A stretch of 64,000 nt of DNA from Alopecurus myosuroides (taxonomy: Eukaryota; Streptophyta; Magnoliopsida; Poales; Poaceae). Of the stretch, positions 1-9,360 are shown in pieces. How positions within the stretch are numbered: the first letter of the stretch is position 1; every line of letters begins with the position of its first letter. Below the pieces are notes generated by a model. That model was not told the origin of the DNA. It did not search any database and was given only the letters and a program-made list of their open reading frames with translations. Where the stretch lies: NCBI GenBank assembly GCA_028641055.1, contig CM054060.1, positions 315,879,344 through 315,943,343 of the forward strand, written 5' to 3'. A program made the position numbers and the translations under genes.

Positions 1-74
1 CTCCTTTTACCAATATCTCCGTGTCTTATTTTCTGCATTTTTTCGCCTAACCTTTGCTTTTTTCGAAAAAACAG

Positions 75-514
75 GAAATTTTCGAGGGATTTCTCGGACT
101 GAGAAAATCCGAGCTTTTGGGGAGGTATGGAACGCAATCAGAAATGCAGGAATGCAGCTGATTAACAAATTCCTTCCCACAAGTACTATAGAGTTCTCGG
201 AAGTTTACAAACTTCCGGGTGCCATCATGGAGGTTGCGGAGTCGAAAGAATCCATCCTACGCTCCGCTGCACGAGGTGGTGCGCGCATGGCTCTCGGCCT
301 TATGCGTCTACATTACCCTGATGCGAAATCTTGGCACGTAGCATCCGGTGTCCCTCAAGGATATACAGAAGCCCAACGGAATACAATCTTTGATGAAATC
401 AAAGGGCACGCCACCAAGATTGCCTCTATGGTTAATATTTCCATCACCTATCCAGAAGAAGAAGTGCCTGCAGCCCCCGAGGATGATAGCAGCGATGCAG
501 ACTCGGATGCTTGA
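75..514 (+). CDS. Antisense ORF (aORF) of the gypsy element, last exon
   Basis: The frame is open upstream of the first ATG (152), back to a pyrimidine-rich stretch ending in acag at 71-74, a good 3' splice site, so I start the exon at 75. The product ends at 514 with a strongly acidic tail (EDDSSDADSDA). The middle (about residues 25-90 of the exon) is compact and well conserved in style, with a GGARMALGLMRLHYPDA segment. It runs opposite to gag-pol and lies between integrase and the missing 3' LTR. Grande-type Tat elements are known to carry a spliced antisense ORF here. Its function is unknown. The 5' part lies outside the window. Confidence 0.65.
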
Positions 515-1137
515 AGGAGTGCACTTGACCTGGATGGTGGATTTGCATAGGAGCATTGTTTTTACAATGTAATTCATATTGTAATGCTTCTATTCCGTTT
601 GTCGAAACAAGAACTCTGCCTTTTGCAGCTTTGAATTATGAAATTCCTTGCAAGGTTTTCGGGTTTGACTATTCCTTTATCTTCTAAGTTCTCTGGCATA
701 TGCGTTTTAACTGTCCTTTAGTGTTTGAAAAAATGACTTAATAGTATTATGAAGCATCATGCTGAGTAACTGGATATAACCAATCAGTTTAAACTCGAAA
801 ACATGGATCATACTAAAGACATTTTTACGAACTAGCTTTAGTGACCCGACGCATGACCAATCAGATGATGCTTAGAGAAAGGTAAGGAATTTTTTGAAAC
901 TTGGGCACGTAGGCACAATCCGAGTTTCCTTTAGCCGTTAGCAGGCTGAATCATTCAGCTTTCAAACACCGAGCACGCAGGCACAATTCGGGTTAACATT
1001 GAGTATTTTGTGAGATCATTGGGAAATAGATAAGGTCGAATCATGCTTTGTACTATAATGAACTTGTAAAAACATGGATATCAGAATTCCGACAGCTTTA
1101 TTTCATGATCTCAAAAGATGTTTACATATACATTGAA
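515..1137. other. Non-coding 3' region of the gypsy element
   Basis: No gene is seen. It contains a near-direct repeat of about 22 bp (around 905 and around 971, sharing the core GGCACAAT) between the end of integrase and the antisense ORF. It is probably the untranslated spacer of the element. Confidence 0.5.
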
Positions 1138-2190
1138 CTAAGTATAGAAGGGACGTAACTGCTGGATGCTCCAAGGCCTTTTTGTCTCTCCTAGCTCAAC
1201 ATCTATCTTTCTCTTTCTTTTGCGATTCGGCTTCTCTGGATCATCTTCCATATCTCGAATATCGACAAGATAATACGATCCATTCTTCATGGCTTTACTT
1301 ATGACGAATGGTCCTTCCCAAACTGGGGCTAATTTGTGCTTCCTTTGCTGCACCAGCCTCAGCACTAGGTCACCTTCTTTAAAAGAATGATGCCTGATTT
1401 TCCGACTATGGTAACGTCGCAAGCCTTGCTGGTAAATGGCGGATCTTTGAAGCACAAGCTCTCGCTCCTCTTCTAAGAGGTCGAGGGCATCCTGTCGTGC
1501 TTCTTCGGCATCTGAGTCGTCGAAATCCTGCACTCTTGGAATGTCATGGATCATGTCCGTTGGAAGAATAGCTTCCGCACCGTAAACTAGGAAAAACGGG
1601 GTTTGCCCAGTTGACCTATTTGGCGTCGTTCGAATACTCCAAAGCACGGAAGGTAATTCCTCTACCCATGCTCCAGCTGCTCTATGAAGAGGAGATTCGA
1701 GTCTTGGGCGTATTCCTTGCAGGATTGAGCTATTCATTCTCTCAACCTGCCCATTGGATTGCGGGTGCGCCACAGATGCAAGGTCTAGGCGGATTCCCGT
1801 TTGTTGGCAATATTTTGCCAACTCTCCAATGGAGAAATTTGTCCCATTGTCAGTTATTATGCTGTGTGGGACGCCGTACCTCATTACTAAGTAGATGATG
1901 AAATTTCTGGCAGTTGCACCATCCAGCTTTTTGATGGGTTTGGCCTCCACCCATTTGGTATACTTATCTACTGCTACGAGTAGATGTGTAAGTCCGCCTC
2001 TTGCAGTTTTGAACGGTCCCATCATATCTTACCCCCAGACCGCAAACGGCCATGTGATGGGGATAGTTTTGAGTGCTTGGGCCGGCAAATTGGTCTTCTT
2101 GGCGTAATATTGACACCCTGCACACGTATTAACTATGTGCTCGGCATCTGTCTTGGCTGCTAGCCAGAAAACCCAGCGCGGAATGCTTTT
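1138..2190 (-). pseudogene. Gypsy integrase (pol C-terminus)
   Basis: Integrase catalytic core and C-terminal region. Visible motifs: a zinc-binding stretch upstream (HAGDCGHH, then CAGC after 2,160), TDNGTNF for the second aspartate, and NGQVERMN for the glutamate; an SH3-like C-terminal part follows (GPFVISKAMKNGSYYLVD). Integrase would insert the element cDNA into the host genome. The zinc-finger half is in a different frame from the rest of pol, so a frameshift lies near 2,170-2,180, and a TAA stop precedes the core just above 2,025. The first catalytic aspartate (VDKYTKW) is present. The gene is inactive as it stands. Confidence 0.9.
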
Positions 2191-3383
2191 TTAACTATGA
2201 TTTTTGATTGAGCATGATGTCCGCAATCGCCGGCATGGATTTCTTCCAGTATTTCTCTTCCTTCTTCTGGTGAAATGCACCGCTGAAAGATTCCGGAAGT
2301 ACTGCATTTATACAAGCAGTCGTCAATTACCGCGTATCCTTTGCATCGACGCTGTATTTGTCTTTGCAAGACTTCGTCTGCTCCTTCCGGGTACTTCTGA
2401 TTGACTAAGAAGTTTAAGTATGGAATTGTCCAGTCCGGTTTAACGAGCATAACTTCAAATGATTCGGACGCCAGAGGATAATCAACGTCTCCACCTTTTA
2501 TGGACGGCTCATGCAAGTGCTGAACGAATACCCCTGGTGGTAGGGTTCTTACCCTCTCTGATCCCATGCGGGCTAGCGCATCCGCGTTTCAGTTTTCCTC
2601 CCTTTTGATGTGAAGGACCTCGAATCCAAAGAAACAGATGGCGAACTCGTCCACCGTTCTCCGATATTCGGCCATTATAGGCTGATGCTGTACCAAATCC
2701 GAGTCGCCATAGCACAAGATGCGCTTTACTCCTATTTCTTTTGCAATATGCAAGCCATGAAGCAGAGCTTCGTATTCTGCCACGTTATTACTAGCGTTGA
2801 AGTGTATTTGCAATACGTACTCCATCGTGTCTCCCTTAGGGGATTTTAAGACTACACCAGCTCCAGCTCCCTCCTTCATCTTGGATCCGTCAAAGTGCAT
2901 GATCCAGTACTCGGACTCCGGCATCGGTGTTTTTTCCATTGCTTCTGTCCAGTCGGCGACAAAATCTGCCAAAACCTGGGATTTTATTGCCGTCCTTGGC
3001 TGATACTTAATGTCGAAGGCTGCCAGCTCGATACCCCATTTGGCTACTCGGCCGGTTGCCTCCGCATTGTTTATGATATCCCCTAGTGGTGCTTTACATA
3101 CCACTGTTATGGAATGCCCTTGGAAGTAATGGCGTAGTTTTCTAGATGCGAAAAATACACCATATGCCAGTTTCTGATAGTGTGGGTACCTTTGTTTGGA
3201 CTCGGAGAAAACTTCACTTATGTAATATACCGGATGTTGGTCTGGTATGCTCTGTTCTTCCTTCGTCCGTTCCACAACGATTACCGCACTAATAACCCGA
3301 TTTGTAGCCGAAAGGTACAGTAACATGGGTTCTTCGTATTTTGGAGATGCCAAAATCGGAGCTTTGATCAAGGTTTCCTTCAA
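2160..3383 (-). pseudogene. Gypsy RNase H region (two RNase H-like domains)
   Basis: Continues pol after RT. The first domain (about 3,383-2,960) is the RT-connected RNase H-like segment, with the PVYYISEVF and YQKLAYGVFFASRKLRHYF motifs. The second (about 2,935-2,600) looks like a separate archaeal-type RNase H (MHFDGSKMKEGAGAGVVL, EYEALLHGL, GDSDLV). Two such domains support assignment to the Tat/Ogre group. A TGA at about 2,589 interrupts the frame (a TGG to TGA change is the simplest explanation). The frame then continues to 2,160 with the integrase zinc-finger part. Confidence 0.85.
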
Positions 3384-3389
3384 CTGGGT

Positions 3390-4280
3390 TTACACCGCAT
3401 CAGCCTCTTCTGTCCATTCGAACTTGTCGGATTTCTTCAGCAGCTTGTAGAGTGGTAAGGCTTTATCCCCCAGCCGACTAATAAATCTGCTGACGGCAGC
3501 GGCGGAACCCGTCAATCTTTGGACATCTTTCACGCACGTAGGTTTCGAGATGTTCAAGATGGCCTTGATCTTTTCCGGGTTAACTTCTATTCCTCTGTGA
3601 GAAACGATGAAACCCAGAAGTTTTCCTGAGGGAACCCCGAATACACACTTAGATGGATTTAACTTCATCTTGTAAGTGCGCAAGTTTTCGAAAGTTTCTC
3701 GCAAATCCTCAAGGAGTGTATCTTTTTCCTTGGTTACGACAGCAATATCGTCCACATAAACATGGACGTTTTTGCCAATCTGACTATGCAAACAACGTTG
3801 CATGCAACGCTGGTAGGTTGCACCTGCGTTCATCAGGCCAAATGGCATGGTTACGTAATAATACGTCCCGTACGGGGTTATGAAAGAAGTCTTGATTTGA
3901 TCTTCCTTTTTCATGCGTATTTGGTGGTACCCGGAGTATGCATCCAAAAAGCATAAAAGCTCGGAGCCTGCAGTGGCGTCTATTATTTGATCGATTCGCG
4001 GTAATGCGAACCTATCTTTCGGACACAATTTGCTCAAGCCTGTGTAATCTATACACATTCTGAGAGCAGTAGTGTCTTTCTTCGGTACTAATACCGGATT
4101 TGCGGACCAATCAGTATGGATTACTTCCTTGATGAAATCCGCTGCTAAAAGCCGGATAATTTCCTTGCCAATAGCCTTCCGCCTTCTTCCGTCAAATCGA
4201 CGGAGACCTTGTTTGACGGGTTTTGATCCTGGAATAATCTTGAGTTGGTGCTCAGCAAGTTCCCTAGGTACGCCTGGCAT
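3390..4280 (-). pseudogene. Gypsy reverse transcriptase
   Basis: Reverse transcriptase palm and fingers. The active-site box reads VYVDDIAVV, and earlier RT motifs (WSANPVLVPKKD, RMCIDYTGLSK, FLDAYSGYHQI, TPYGTYYYVTMPFGLMNAGATYQR) are all legible. In a live element it copies the RNA genome into cDNA. It is in the same frame as the protease above it and the RNase H below it, separated only by single stop codons (TAG near 4,344, TAA near 3,390). Both stops are explained by C to T changes in glutamine codons. The RT domain itself is otherwise whole. Confidence 0.93.
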
Positions 4281-4343
4281 GTCAGCTGGACACCAGGCAA
4301 AAATATCCCAGTTCTCACGGAGGAACTTGATGAGCTCGCCTTC

Positions 4344-5135
4344 CTATTTGTCGGTCATCCCAGTCCCTACGACGACAAATTTTGTCGGATCTTTGGGATC
4401 TAGGATTACCTGTCTTGTATTCTCGGACGCCTTGAAGCTGTCTGTCGGCTTCCGAGTTTCTTTTCCTGCCGGCATTTCTGTCGGCGATACCTCCTTGGCT
4501 AATTCCTTCAGTTCTTCCTTTGCTATAACTCTCTGAGCGCAAAGGGCGTTTTCTTTCTCCAACTCGTTTGCCAGCTTGAAGTCACCAGCTATGGTGATTA
4601 CTCCTCCTTTGGGTCCTGGCATCTTCAGCTTGTTATAGATATAACAAGATCTTGCCATGAATTTGGCGAAAGCTGGACGTCCGAGTATTGCGTGATACAC
4701 GCTTTCGAACGGCACTACTTCGAAGGATACTTTTTCCTGCCGGAAGTGATCTTTATCTCCGAAGGTGACATCTAGGGAAATTTCTCCCAGGGATCGTGCT
4801 TGTCTGCCAGGAACAATGCCATGGAAGCGTATGTTGCTGTAATTGAGCTGGGACTCGGAAATCTTCAGATGCTTCAGTGTATCCAGGTACATTATATTAA
4901 TGTTGGATCCTCCATCCATCAGCACTCTTCTTAGCCTAGTGTTTTGGACAATAGGGCTTACAACAAGAGCTTGTGTGCCGGGTTCAGGGATATTCCCGGG
5001 ATGATCAGACTGATCCCAGGTTATTGGTGTGTTGGAGTACTTCAAGAATTTCGGGGTTGCCGGAACAACCGCATTTATTTCTCGAAGTGTTCTTTTGGCC
5101 ACCTTTGCTGACGGAGTTGCTAAGAAAGTTAGCAT
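4344..5135 (-). pseudogene. Gypsy aspartic protease
   Basis: Retropepsin-like region. The active-site motif is MDGGSNINIMY, of the DGGS type used by Tat elements in place of DSGA. The later ILGRPAFAKF is the conserved second half of the fold. It would process the Gag-Pol polyprotein. It is in frame with gag, with one stop between them (5,139-5,141), and with RT, with one TAG between (about 4,344). The stop between gag and protease could be a natural gag terminator, but the two later stops are damage. Confidence 0.85.
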
Positions 5136-5138
5136 TGC

Positions 5139-6775
5139 TTATCCATCAACTCTCGGAAATTTGGGTTCGCCCTTTCGCTGTTGTTCCTGGATTTTTTCGT
5201 CAGTGTCCGATTCACTGTCTTCTTTGTCAGCTTCTGGCTTTTGTTTGGCGGGTTTCCTCTTGGAACCCTTCCCCTTATTTCCGGATCCTGCATTGCCTTT
5301 CATGTGCTTATTCAGCCGGCATTGCTGGTTTGTATGGGTGGGTTTCCCAAATTGCGAATGGTGGACACAAGGTTCCGACTTAATCCTTTCCCACTCCTCT
5401 GGAGTGTAGTTGATTGGATCTGGGCTGCGTCCTTTCCACTTGTTCCCTTTTTCACCTCCAAAGGCTATGTTGACCTCTTTGGGTTTTGTCGTTGTTTCTG
5501 GAGTTCCTTTTTTGTCAGAACGAGGGGTTTTCTTGGCAAGTATCAGTGATTCGATATTGCCTCCTCTTGCTCTGATGTCGTCTTCGGCTGCAGCGTGCTC
5601 ATTGGCGGTTGTAAGCATAGATCCGAGATCTTTGTGCTGTTTGGAACCAACCATGAACGGTACGAGCCCGGGTTTTAGGCCATTGACGAAAGCATGCATT
5701 GCTTGTACGTCAGTTACTCCAGAGCAACTATTCTTCATTGCCGTCCATCTGGAGATGAAATCCACATATGGTTCATCCTCAAATTGGGTGCAACGGTTCA
5801 GCTGGTTGATACTGTTCGGGTGTTTGTACGTTCCCCGGAAATGTTGAGTGAATACTCTAGCCATATCATCCCAGCTGTCGACAGTTCTTGATGGTAATCC
5901 ATTGATCCAATCTCTGGCTCCGTCTAGCAACATTAGGGGAAGAAACTTGACAGCTTCCAGGTCTGTCCCATTGTTGATCTGGACGGCTGTATAGTAGTCT
6001 GAGAGCCAGGTATCCGGGTTTGTGCTGCCGGTGTATTTTTGGTACGTTGGACCAACTTTGGCAAAGCCAGAATGCAGGGTCATCCTTCGGATCCTGTCAG
6101 TGAAACACTTAGGACCAAAGTATAGATCATCCTTTTCTGCTCTATCAATGTGTGCAGAATATCTTCCGGCTGAATGGACAGAAGGAGATCTGCTCCTTTC
6201 TTTTCCATTGTTGCGCGGACGCGCTTTTCCGGAATTATTTCTATCTCTTTCGTGGTCACGCCCTTTTGGATTAGGCGGAGTTCTGCTCCTGTGCCTTTCT
6301 TTATCCTTAGGAGGTGTTCGGGATCTCTCACGCCTGTGAGGTATATCATATCTTCCGGCTTTCTCAGCTGGGTTTCTCGGAGGTGGCATTATTTTGCCGT
6401 CATTCTCCGGTGTTTTTCTTCCCGATCGTGGGTTTTATGTCCATCTTTCGGGAGATGGGATCCGGTCCTAGACGCTTCATCCCTATTGTCGGGGTTTTTC
6501 TTGTCTTTTCTCGGATCCTCTTTTTTATCCTTTGAATTGTCTGAATCTCTGGGTTCTTCCGGTCCAGGTGCTCCAGCAGCGCAAGTAGCTGTTTTGCATA
6601 GGGCGGAGTTATCGTGCAGCCTCCCTGATCGCTCCTGGCCCCGCTGTTGTTGTTGCAATGCTTTTCCTAAGAAAGCATACACCCCTTGAAGTTTTTCCCC
6701 GTTGGAGTACAGATCGTTGTTGAGGATGGCGAACGCTGCTTCCGCGTTTACTGCGCGGGTCTCATCGGTGACGCC
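5139..6775 (-). pseudogene. Gypsy gag
   Basis: The main part (6,389-5,139) has a long arginine/serine-rich N-terminus (repeated RSRTPP) followed by a retrotransposon gag domain (WLSDYYTAVQINNGTD to HAFVNGLKPG), then a zinc-knuckle-like CVHH and CR stretch and an acidic, lysine-rich tail. An upstream stretch (about 6,775-6,389) reads in another frame, through LNNDLYSNGEKLQGVYAFLGKAL, and ends at TAA. The ATG of the main part overlaps that stop (TAATG). I read this as one gag gene with a 1-bp indel near 6,400, although an overlapping two-ORF layout is possible. The N-terminal limit is uncertain. Confidence 0.8.
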
Positions 6776-6905
6776 GGCTCGTTTCCTGGCGGCGATATGG
6801 GGGATTCGTGAGTGGCGGCGGGCGACGACCTAGGGCTGGGGCGTGGGGGGAGGAAGGGAAAGGTGAACGAATGGCTCGGGGGTGAGGGTAGAGCAAAGAT
6901 TTTTT

Positions 6906-7093
6906 TTCCATCGGGCTCGGTTCCACTACGTCCGGGCGATTTGCTCGAATGGGTGCATTCCGGATCTACACGGAATATTCCCTTTTCCGGTACTACTCGA
7001 TTCCATTCTATCCGACTACTGAACGCTAGAATCCTTCCCAGGTGCGGAACGGTTACGTTCCGTTCCACTATATTCCACAACCGAACGCATCCT
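6906..7093. mobile_element. Possible small MITE
   Basis: A roughly 190-bp stretch whose ends are loosely inverted (GGGCTCGGTTCC at the left, and GTTCGGTTGTGGAA on the opposite strand at the right), resembling hAT-type MITEs of grasses that begin with a GTTCGGTT-type motif. No clear target-site duplication is seen. Weak call. Confidence 0.3.
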
Positions 7094-7894
7094 AAAAGAA
7101 GAATATAGAGCTTTACAGGGTCATCCCCACCCGGGTGGCGCTGCCTCACTCATCTGACGGGCAGGAGACAGAGCCCTTCGCCGATCACTCCCACCACCGA
7201 GAGCCAGGCCGACATGCGGCTGAACCCCTGTCCCCGTCGCCCCATGTTCTCCGTCTTGACCAGCTTGTTGCCTCGACGGGCATGGACCCGTCGTCGCCGG
7301 CTCGCTATGCGTCGCTACGTCCCTGGTCACCGACAAGATCCGCCCCTATATATCCCTGGTCGTCGGCATGATTTGCCCCATCTCCCGACTCCCTAGAGCT
7401 ATCCAGCAACAAGGCTGACAAGGCCGATGTAATGTCCGGTGTCGACGGACCCGATGAAAGCGGCCACCGACACAGCGCTAGCCATCTTCCAAGACCGCCG
7501 TCCTTTGGAGCTCCCATCCCCAACGCCTCGGGTCAGGAATCTCAGGATGCAAGTGGGACCAGAGGCGGGCAGCCCGCTTGCTGTCGCAATATCCCGCATG
7601 TGCTAAGTGGGCATACGCGGGCAGCCCGCATATAGCAAAATGTCCACTAGGCGGGTAACCACTTGTCCCACTTAATAACATATCGGTTTGCTTAAGAGTT
7701 AGCTAAGATACGGTGTATTGTGCTCTAGAATAATGACAGGTGCAATAGACGGTCAGTCTGTCGTACGCTTGCACAGGCTGGACATGGACGGCTAGTGCCA
7801 AGGTGTCCTCTTGTTTCACATCGGCTCCGACCAGTACATCAGTTACAGCCCCGGCGACGCCGTAGTGGAGCAAACTTTCGGAGCTGGGCAAGCA
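7094..7894. other. GC-rich intergenic stretch, no recognised gene
   Basis: No coding region is recognisable. At about 7,552-7,672 an AAGTGGGAC / GTCCCACTT inverted pair encloses two copies of GGGCAGCCCGC, which may be a tiny fold-back MITE. The segment 7,703-7,894 is the left flank of CACTA-1. Its continuation is at 21,851. Confidence 0.4.
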
Positions 7895-7943
7895 GTACAC
7901 TAGTAGAAAACAGGGCATTGAGCCAAGCACAATGGAACCGGAT

Positions 7944-8117
7944 GTGATACAAACCGGTTCAAAAGGGTCTGTCCCCTGGGCCCCACCCATGCAGCAAATG
8001 GCCGCAAGGCCTTTAGGACCGGTTTGTAACACAAACCGGTCCTAAAGGCCTTGCGGGCCATTTGCTGCAGGGAGGGGGGCCCAGGGGACAGACCCTTTAG
8101 AACCGGTTTGTATCACA
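7944..8117. repeat. Long inverted repeat at the left end of CACTA-1
   Basis: Two arms of about 85 bp meet near 8,030 and match almost completely. The left arm begins GTGATACAAACCGGTT and the right arm ends AACCGGTTTGTATCAC, with AAGGCCTTTAGGACCGG-type subterminal repeats inside. It is the innermost form of the subterminal inverted repeats and would fold into one long hairpin if transcribed. Confidence 0.85.
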
Positions 8118-8552
8118 AACCGGTTCTACAGGTTCTCTCATTTTTTGCAGCTACTGCGGGTCCCGCTGTCATATCCTTTAGAACCGGTTTGTAACACAAA
8201 CCGGTCCTAAAGCCCTCCCCTAAACCCTACATACCACCCCGAGCTCAGCTCCATTTTTTCCAGCTCTATCTCAACTCCATTTTTGCTCTCTCCTTCCTCT
8301 TGTGAGGTCTAATCCATCCCCATTTTTCTCCACCATTTGTTAAGATTGTTGGTACCCATCGGTCCTACGGTTAGCATCAACATTCCCTCTTTCGGCATTG
8401 CAAGTTTTGCTTGTTTTCTTGCTCATTTCATTTTTGTTGTGCTAGCTAGGTGTTTGATGAAATGCCTAAGCTAGAATTTGTTATTCATTTTGTTATGTAT
8501 ACAAATTGATGCAATTTGAGCTCAAAATTAATTATGATTTGTGGTTTTTTTA

Positions 8553-9200
8553 GTGTCGTGCGCCTTGTCCCCTTCCTCACTGCCGTCGATCGCCCCATCA
8601 CCGACACAACCTTGGTGAGCCTATTGTTTTTATTTACCAAAACAAATTTTGATTTGTATGATTTACGTATATATTTACTTGTATATAATTTTCTTATTGT
8701 GTAAGATTTTTTTTATATACATAGCGCCATGGTTTTGATATCCGTCCCCGTTGGCCCTCGTCCAGTCTATGATTCGGATGTGGTATATTATGTTTTTTCA
8801 CTACATATTTTCATTTCCTGATTATACGACAATTACTTACGCCGACCAACTTGACATAGATATTTTTATCTAGGAGGTAGTGGAACCGGAAATGCCAATC
8901 GACCCTATTGTTGAGAAGTTATACTTAGTTGAACAAGAAAATGTTGGCTTGAAAGAAAGATTGAAAAAAACTGAAGAAAGGTTGGAAAAAACTGAAAGAG
9001 AGAAGATGACCTTGGAAAAGGTTCTTGCCGGTGTCGTCGATGGTCACAAGAGCGAGATGGACGCAATGCGCCTGAAGATTAGAAAGATTAGGAAATATGC
9101 AATTAGTAAAGAGGCTTGGTATCATTATGCCGTCGGGTCAATTGTTACCTTTGTTGCGATTTTGATCGCATTTGTTGTTGTTTTTAAATGCATTAATTAG
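8553..9200 (+). CDS. Small coiled-coil protein with C-terminal membrane anchor (CACTA-borne), three visible exons
   Basis: Likely exons, each bounded by AG and GT: about 8,553-8,612, about 8,724-8,781, and about 8,874 to the stop at 9,198-9,200. The last exon encodes a charged heptad-rich coiled coil (LVEQENVGLKERLKKTEERL and on, about residues 12-50 from its first Met). A basic patch (RLKIRKIRKYA) and one strongly hydrophobic segment of about 22 residues (VGSIVTFVAILIAFVVVF) follow, with only a few residues after it. This is tail-anchor topology. I know similar proteins as recurrent companions of TNP2 in grass CACTA elements, but their function is unknown. An upstream first exon near 8,280-8,350 is possible. 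Confidence 0.55.
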
Positions 9201-9360
9201 AGAGAGTTTTTATGGATGGTTTCAGTGTGTATTTTTATGACAGCTATATATGTATGGTCACTATACGCTAGTTTGGTATTAACGTGTGATGAACTTTTTG
9301 TATTAATTAATTAATTTAGTCATGATGATTTAGCATAATGGTTGTTGATAAATTTATATA

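Larger units (their letters stand above)
1..6905 (-). mobile_element. Ty3/gypsy LTR retrotransposon, Tat lineage, partial and degenerate
   Basis: Gag, protease, RT, RNase H and integrase follow one another on the minus strand, right to left, in the gypsy order (integrase last). Two RNase H-like segments follow RT, and an antisense ORF lies beyond integrase. Both are features of the Tat branch (Grande, RIRE2 and Retand types). I see no second LTR copy inside the window: the 3' LTR should lie to the left of position 1, and the 5' LTR is absent or unrecognised near 6.9 kb. The coding region carries several in-frame stops and at least one frameshift, so this copy is not autonomous. The right boundary is approximate. 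Confidence 0.85.
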
